From: Vibrio toranzoniae
GTDB lineage: Bacteria; Pseudomonadota; Gammaproteobacteria; Enterobacterales; Vibrionaceae
Length of the DNA: 64,000 nt
Assembly: GCF_024347655.1 (NCBI RefSeq)
Contig: NZ_AP025514.1
Coordinates: 992,001 to 1,056,000 of the forward strand
Reading direction: 5' to 3'
The notes under the pieces are model-generated. The model worked only from the letters and a program-made list of their open reading frames with translations. It ran no database searches and was not told the DNA's origin. Made by a program: the position numbers and the translations under genes. Below, one piece after another: positions 59,090-64,000 of the stretch (the first letter of the stretch is position 1; every line of letters begins with the position of its first letter).

Positions 59090-60307
59090 ATGTACATGGC
59101 TCAACCGGGCCATATTGATCATATCAAACAGGTCAATGCTGGTCGTGTATATAAACTAATTGACCTTAAAGGTCCTATTTCTCGTATCGATTTGTCCAAG
59201 CAAAGTGAGTTGGCTCCGGCGAGTATTACTAAAATTACCCGTGAACTCATTGAAGCTCACCTTATTCATGAAACGACGGTTCAAGAAGCCACCACTCGTG
59301 GGCGTCCGGCTGTCGGTCTGCAAACCAATAACGAAGGTTGGCAGTTTCTGTCGATGCGTCTTGGTCGTGGATACTTGACAATTGCTCTGCATGAATTGGG
59401 TGGTGATGTTCTTATCGATACCAAAATCGATATTCATGAACGTGACCAAGACGATGTGCTTGCTCGCTTATTGCATGAGATTGATGAATTCTTCCAAACC
59501 TATGCTGAACAACTCGATAGGGTAACCAGCATTGCGGTTACGCTACCTGGCCTTGTGAATTCTGAGCAAGGTATAGTGTTGCAGATGCCACACTATAATG
59601 TTGAAAATTTAGCGTTAGGGCCGGAGATCTATAAAGAAACGGGCTTGCCAGTCTTTATTGCCAATGACACCCGAGCATGGGCATTGGCAGAGAAGCTGTT
59701 TGGTAATTCACAAGACAACGACAACTCTGTTCTTATCTCGATTCACCATGGTTTAGGTGCCGGGATTATTCTTGATGGTCGTGTTTTGCAAGGGCGTCAT
59801 GGCAATATCGGTGAACTGGGGCATATCCAGATCGATAAAGAAGGCAAGCTTTGTCATTGTGGTAACCGAGGCTGTTTAGAAACGGTAGCGAGTTCACAAG
59901 CGATACGTGACCAAGTGAAAGCAAGACTCGCAAATGGTGAAGCATCAACCTTGTCTGTGTTTGAAGATGTCACCATTGAGCAAATCTGCGCGGCAGCAGC
60001 AAATGGAGATGAGTTAGCCGTCGAAGTGATTGAGCAGTTAGGTCGCTACCTAGGTGCGGCTATTGCGATTGTGATTAACCTATTCAACCCAGAGAAAATA
60101 TTGGTTGGCGGTGTTATTAACCAAGCAAAAAGTGTCCTATACCCTGAAATTCAAAAGTGTATCGAAGAGCAGAGTTTATCGGTTTACCATCAAGACTTAG
60201 AGTTGGTGGAGTCTCGTTTTTATAAGCAGGCGACCATGCCGGGTGCTGCGCTTATCAAGCAGGCTTTGTACGATGGTCAGCTATTGATGAAAGTTATTGA
60301 AGGTTAG
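59090..60307 (+). CDS. mlc: ROK-family transcriptional regulator Mlc
   Basis: 405 residues. N-terminal winged helix (RVYKLIDLKGPISRIDLSKQ, SELAPASITKITRELIEAHL) and ROK sugar-kinase-like domain; zinc-binding motif GHIQIDKEGKLCHCGNRGCL with the cysteines intact. In E. coli Mlc represses ptsG and other PTS genes and is sequestered by PtsG during glucose transport; ptsG lies 5 kb upstream here. MYMAQPGHIDHIKQVNAGRV matches V. cholerae Mlc. ATG 59090 has ttggag 6 bases upstream. Confidence 0.95.
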   Translation: MYMAQPGHIDHIKQVNAGRVYKLIDLKGPISRIDLSKQSELAPASITKITRELIEAHLIHETTVQEATTRGRPAVGLQTNNEGWQFLSMRLGRGYLTIALHELGGDVLIDTKIDIHERDQDDVLARLLHEIDEFFQTYAEQLDRVTSIAVTLPGLVNSEQGIVLQMPHYNVENLALGPEIYKETGLPVFIANDTRAWALAEKLFGNSQDNDNSVLISIHHGLGAGIILDGRVLQGRHGNIGELGHIQIDKEGKLCHCGNRGCLETVASSQAIRDQVKARLANGEASTLSVFEDVTIEQICAAAANGDELAVEVIEQLGRYLGAAIAIVINLFNPEKILVGGVINQAKSVLYPEIQKCIEEQSLSVYHQDLELVESRFYKQATMPGAALIKQALYDGQLLMKVIEG

Positions 60308-60466
60308 CTTCTTTACTACTGTTATAGTCTACTCCAACCATACACCTAAGCTTCGTATTGCAGTATTTTTGGTGCTTAGTTTAAGTATTCTGTGATTGGC
60401 GCTTTGTGTTATCCTATTGAAGTAGGCTATTGTAGCCAAATTTATTATTTGTCACTAAGGTGTTGT

Positions 60467-61408
60467 ATGTCTGGAGTTTTAAATTCGGTTGATCAAAGAA
60501 CCAAACTGGTAGGTGAAAACCGTCTGGAACTCTTATTATTCAGTTTAAATAGTCGTCAACTCTTTGCGATTAACGTGTTTAAAGTGAAAGAAGTCCTAAA
60601 ATTGCCAGTACTCACTCGCTTTCCAGGCTCCCATCATAATATTACCGGCGTTGCTTCTTTGCGCGGTGAATCCGTCCCTGTAATTGATTTACGTAGTGCG
60701 ATAGGCTTTCCGCCATCACGTGCCGATTCTCAAGAAAGTAATTTGATTATTACGGAGTACAACCGAACCGTTCAAGGTTTTTTGGTTGGGCAAGTTCGTA
60801 ATATTGTGAATACGATGTGGACTGAAATCCAGCCACCACCCAAGACAGCAGGGCGTGCAAACTACCTAACAGCGATTACGCATATTCAAGAAGAAGATCA
60901 ACATAAAATTGTTGAGATCATCGATGTTGAAAAGGTACTAGCTGAGATCATTGATTACGATGTTTCTATCTCTGAAGGGGTTTTAGACGAGCAGCTCGCC
61001 AATGAGATGGTTGGACGTAACGTTCTTATTGTTGATGACTCTTCAACAGCACGTAACCAGATTAAAGGCACTTTGTCACAACTCGGCCTGAATATTATTG
61101 AATGTTGCGATGGCTTAGAAGCTTTGAATCTGCTTAAGGGATGGTGTGACGAAGGTAAAGACATTAATCAGGAAATATTGTTGATGATTACCGATGCTGA
61201 AATGCCTGAAATGGACGGCTATAAACTGACTCATGAGGTTCGTAGTGATCCAAGAATGCGTGACTTATTCATTACGCTAAATACTTCATTAAGTGGTAGT
61301 TTCAATGAAGCAATGGTTGAGAAAGTAGGGTGTAATCGCTTCATTTCTAAATTCCAGCCAGACCTATTAGTTGAAGTGACTCAAGAACGAATGCGCCAGA
61401 TTTTGTAA
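60467..61408 (+). CDS. cheV: Chemotaxis protein CheV
   Basis: 313 residues: N-terminal CheW-like coupling domain (about 15-170, NRLELLLFSLNSRQLFAINV, ITGVASLRGESVPVIDLRSA) and C-terminal response-regulator domain (about 185-310, NVLIVDDSSTARNQIKGTLS, phospho-aspartate in MITDAEMPEMDGYKLTHEVR). It links receptors to CheA and may adjust array sensitivity. ATG 60467 (MSGVLNSVDQRTKLVGENRL) with aagg upstream; in-frame upstream ATG at 60392 gives an unlikely hydrophobic cysteine-rich extension. Vibrios carry several CheV paralogues. Confidence 0.95.
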   Translation: MSGVLNSVDQRTKLVGENRLELLLFSLNSRQLFAINVFKVKEVLKLPVLTRFPGSHHNITGVASLRGESVPVIDLRSAIGFPPSRADSQESNLIITEYNRTVQGFLVGQVRNIVNTMWTEIQPPPKTAGRANYLTAITHIQEEDQHKIVEIIDVEKVLAEIIDYDVSISEGVLDEQLANEMVGRNVLIVDDSSTARNQIKGTLSQLGLNIIECCDGLEALNLLKGWCDEGKDINQEILLMITDAEMPEMDGYKLTHEVRSDPRMRDLFITLNTSLSGSFNEAMVEKVGCNRFISKFQPDLLVEVTQERMRQIL

Positions 61409-61485
61409 GTAATACTGCTAATGGTTTATAGAGCCTTTAAGAAAAGGCTTACGGCGGATAGCGTTGAGGTATCATTCAATAATTT

Positions 61486-61513
61486 GAACTGAACTGAACT
61501 GAACTGAACTGAA
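61486..61513. repeat. Pentanucleotide tandem repeat (GAACT)
   Basis: Five exact copies of gaact plus a partial gaa, just before a terminator. Outside any gene. Confidence 0.9.
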
Positions 61514-61537
61514 GGGAAGCAGATGCTTCCCTTTTTC
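61512..61537. terminator. Terminator between cheV and dnaE2
   Basis: Perfect stem aagggaagc/gcttccctt, agat loop, T-run on plus strand. Confidence 0.9.
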
Positions 61538-61571
61538 GCTTTTAGCGTTTATGAAACGGCTATCTGAGTCG

Positions 61572-64000
61572 CTAATGGAAATCCCGTGATTTGGTTTTCA
61601 AACCAACAATTTCATCGGTAATATCGATGAGCTTCCCAGCAATCACATGCATTACTTCGCCTTCCTTTTCTAATATTCCTTGTACTTTTAATGCTTTGGC
61701 TGTGAGGTAGGCTTTCTGTTGAGCTCGTGCGGTAGCTCCCCATACCACAACATTAATGTTGCCAGTGCTGTCTTCCAGAGTGACAAAGGTGACGCCTGTT
61801 GCGGTACCAGGTGATTGCTTACCAGTGACTAATCCGACAACAGTGACCATGGATTTGTGTCTTTGTTGTATTAGGTCTTTCATATGAGTGAATCGACCGA
61901 GTCGGTTCGCTTCTTCTAACAAAGTGATAGGGTGTTTGTTTAATGAAATCCCGATACTGGTAAAATCTTCAAGTAGATCTTGCATCTCATTGGGTTTGTG
62001 CAATGTGTGTTCGCCATCCTCATCCTTAGTATCGTCATAGACTTGGCTAAATAGAGGCAGGTCAGAAGCGGAATCCATAATTGCCCAGCGTGTCTGAAAG
62101 CGGTCACCAGAAACGTTGTGCAGCGCATTAGCCGAGGCGAGTAATTCAATGTCTGTTTTACTCATTGATAGTTGCTTCACCTGGCTAGGGTGACGATAAC
62201 CGGAATGCGGACGATTGGCGAGTACGCTCTGGATACCGTGTTCGCTCAAGCCTTTGATTTGTCGCAGCCCTAATCGAATCGCTAGACCATTCTGATGAGA
62301 AACAACCGTGTGATTCTCTTGAGAGGTATTCACACATATCGGCAAAATCACCAGATTGTGCCTCTGTGCATCTTGTACCAACTGCGACGGGCTATAAAAA
62401 CCCATGGGTTGGCTATTCAGTAAAGAAGCGTAGAAACATTCTGGGTAGTAACATTTCAACCAAGCTGAACAATAGGCTAATACCGCAAACGAAGCGGAAT
62501 GGCTTTCCGGAAAACCGTACTCGCCAAAACCGCATATCTGTTTAAATATCTGTTCGGCAAACTCGGTTTTGTAGCCGCGTTTTTGCATGCCTTCGATGAG
62601 TTTGTTTTTAAACTTAAACACGTTACCGTTTTTCTTCCAAGCGGCCATCGCGCGCCTGAGTTGATCCGCTTCTCCGCCAGTGAACCCTGCAGCTACCATC
62701 GCGAGTTTAATCACTTGTTCTTGAAAGATAGGTACACCTAAGGTGCGTGATAGTACCGATTCCACCTCTTTGGATGGGTAACTTATGGGCTCAATGCCAT
62801 CTCGACGTTTTAGAAATGGATGTACCATATCGCCCTGAATTGGCCCTGGGCGCACGATAGCGATTTGAATCACCAAGTCGTAATAAGTTTTCGGTTTAAG
62901 CCTTGGCAGCATACTCATTTGCGCTCGTGACTCAATTTGGAATATCCCGACGGTATCGGCTTGTTGAATCATGCCGTAAACCTGAGGATCGTCCTTAAGA
63001 CGAGTGATCTCAGCGATCGTAAGGGAGCGACCATGGATATTCTTGATCTGGTCGAAACATTTACGAATCGCAGAGAGCATACCCAATGCGAGTACATCGA
63101 CTTTCAGCAGCCCCAAGGTTTCTAGATCATCCTTATCCCATTGGATAATGGTGCGATCGTGCATTGCCGCATTCTCGACAGGAACCAGTTCATACAGAGG
63201 CCCTGAAGAGATCACAAAGCCGCCGACGTGCTGAGACAGGTGACGTGGAAAGCCAATAATGTCATTAACTAAATGGATAAATTGCTGACCCTTTAAAGAA
63301 TCAGGTTGTAGTCCTAATTGAGTTAATTGTGCTTGCCAACCTAAGCTTTTATCTCTGCGATTCGTGTTTTTAATGAAGTAATCAAGCTGGGTTTCTTGTA
63401 GCCCTAATGCTTTGCCGACATCCCTTACCGCACTTTTAAAGCGATATGAAATGACAGTGGCGGCAAGTGCTGCGCGTTCTCTACCGTATTTCTTGTAGAT
63501 GTATTGGATGACTTCTTCACGGCGTTCATGCTCAAAATCGACATCAATATCAGGCGGTTCGTCGCGCTCTTTACTGATGAAGCGTTCAAATAGCACTGAG
63601 ATCTGTCTTGGATCGACAGAGGTGATCTCTAAGCAGTAACAGACCACGGAATTGGCCGCTGAACCTCGACCTTGGTAAAGAATCCCTTGGCTTTTGGCAA
63701 ACATGATGATGTCGTGGATCGTGAGAAAGAAGAAAGGGTAGTCGAGCTCGTTAATCAGCCCGAGTTCTTTATCTATGATCTGCTGGATGTCGTTAGGCAC
63801 ACCTTGTGGGAAGCGAGCCTGTTTTCCTTTCTCGACCAACATTCGCAGATAGCTCATGGGCGTCTCACCTTGAGGAATAAGTTCACTTGGGTATTCGTAA
63901 CGTAAGCTGTCTAAATCAAATTCGCACAGCTTAGAGATACGGTTACTCTCTTCTAGCCACTCAGTTTTGAAGATATGAGAGAGCTTATCAAGACTTCGCA
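61572..64000 (-). CDS. dnaE2: Error-prone DNA polymerase DnaE2/ImuC (3' part)
   Basis: The frame is open to base 64000, so the N-terminus (PHP domain) lies outside; about 808 residues are visible. It has the C-family polymerase core (RGSAANSVVCYCLEITSVDP with PDIDVDFEHERREEVIQYIY, a catalytic acidic pair), ESHSASFAVLAYCSAWLKCY and a C-terminal OB-fold (TVVGLVTGKQSPGTATGVTF, GNINVVVWG). DNSQ-type block LLNSQPMGFYSPSQLVQDAQ is characteristic of DnaE2/ImuC rather than replicative DnaE1. Normally the last gene of an SOS-induced imuA-imuB-dnaE2 mutasome; the partners would be to the right of the window. Confidence 0.93.
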   Translation of the reverse strand, partial: RSLDKLSHIFKTEWLEESNRISKLCEFDLDSLRYEYPSELIPQGETPMSYLRMLVEKGKQARFPQGVPNDIQQIIDKELGLINELDYPFFFLTIHDIIMFAKSQGILYQGRGSAANSVVCYCLEITSVDPRQISVLFERFISKERDEPPDIDVDFEHERREEVIQYIYKKYGRERAALAATVISYRFKSAVRDVGKALGLQETQLDYFIKNTNRRDKSLGWQAQLTQLGLQPDSLKGQQFIHLVNDIIGFPRHLSQHVGGFVISSGPLYELVPVENAAMHDRTIIQWDKDDLETLGLLKVDVLALGMLSAIRKCFDQIKNIHGRSLTIAEITRLKDDPQVYGMIQQADTVGIFQIESRAQMSMLPRLKPKTYYDLVIQIAIVRPGPIQGDMVHPFLKRRDGIEPISYPSKEVESVLSRTLGVPIFQEQVIKLAMVAAGFTGGEADQLRRAMAAWKKNGNVFKFKNKLIEGMQKRGYKTEFAEQIFKQICGFGEYGFPESHSASFAVLAYCSAWLKCYYPECFYASLLNSQPMGFYSPSQLVQDAQRHNLVILPICVNTSQENHTVVSHQNGLAIRLGLRQIKGLSEHGIQSVLANRPHSGYRHPSQVKQLSMSKTDIELLASANALHNVSGDRFQTRWAIMDSASDLPLFSQVYDDTKDEDGEHTLHKPNEMQDLLEDFTSIGISLNKHPITLLEEANRLGRFTHMKDLIQQRHKSMVTVVGLVTGKQSPGTATGVTFVTLEDSTGNINVVVWGATARAQQKAYLTAKALKVQGILEKEGEVMHVIAGKLIDITDEIVGLKTKSRDFH

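Noticed and set aside
1..64000. Novel multi-gene defence or mobile system
   Set aside because: Every larger gene maps to a known core family and the order follows the Vibrio chromosome; no integrase, transposase, toxin-antitoxin pair, nuclease cluster or CRISPR array was seen.

Overview
This window looks like chromosomal core sequence of a Vibrio species. The luxO-luxU phosphorelay pair, a 279-residue FadR (the long Vibrio form), an Mlc regulator starting MYMAQPGHIDHIKQ, and the order rne/rluC/maf/yceD/rpmF/plsX/fabHDG/acpP/fabF/pabC/mltG/tmk/holB/tatD/ptsG all fit Vibrionaceae. A Splendidus-type Vibrio is possible, but the sequence alone cannot settle the species. I see no phage, transposase, integron, CRISPR array, tRNA or rRNA, and no sharp change in composition. 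I found no wholly new multi-gene system. The points of interest are regulatory RNAs and sites, repeat elements, a tiny membrane protein gene, and some protein oddities.

Layout. 1-851: end of luxO, then luxU (quorum-sensing relay). 951-1838: yvcK on the minus strand. 2040-5309: a Moco riboswitch, moaA, an intergenic repeat-like element, and moaBCDE (molybdopterin synthesis). 5880-11531: oppABCDF oligopeptide importer, ending in a 3'UTR that matches the OppZ small RNA and can pair with the oppB leader. 11647-12585: glutathionyl-hydroquinone reductase. 12678-16187: ackA-pta on the minus strand (acetate switch), with divergent yfbV. 17250-19942: an orphan periplasmic binding protein followed by a Cache-GGDEF diguanylate cyclase. 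20066-22492: dusC, a SEC-C protein and dsbB. 22625-25697: divergent nhaB and fadR. 25824-34311: a DUF1456 protein, metG, mrp/apbC, udk, asmA, btuR and a low-molecular-weight phosphatase. 34423-39406: a SulP transporter and RNase E with a long structured leader.

40025-52463: rluC, maf/yceF, then a long co-directional run for fatty acid synthesis (yceD, rpmF, plsX, fabH, fabD, fabG, acpP, fabF) continuing into pabC, mltG, tmk, holB and tatD. 52908-54338: ptsG. 54567-57171: two small outer-membrane-type proteins, a 29-residue YnhF-like peptide and a patatin-like lipase. 57323-61408: divergent pykA and mlc, then cheV. 61572-64000: the 3' part of dnaE2 (error-prone polymerase), which runs off the window.

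The genes fit together in a few themes. Carbon overflow and glycolysis are represented by ackA-pta, pykA, ptsG and Mlc. Lipid synthesis and its regulator FadR are both present, with a good FadR-like operator upstream of acpP. RNA turnover (RNase E) connects to the processing of the OppZ-like 3'UTR RNA. Nearly every transcription unit ends in a clear intrinsic terminator, many of them bidirectional between convergent genes.
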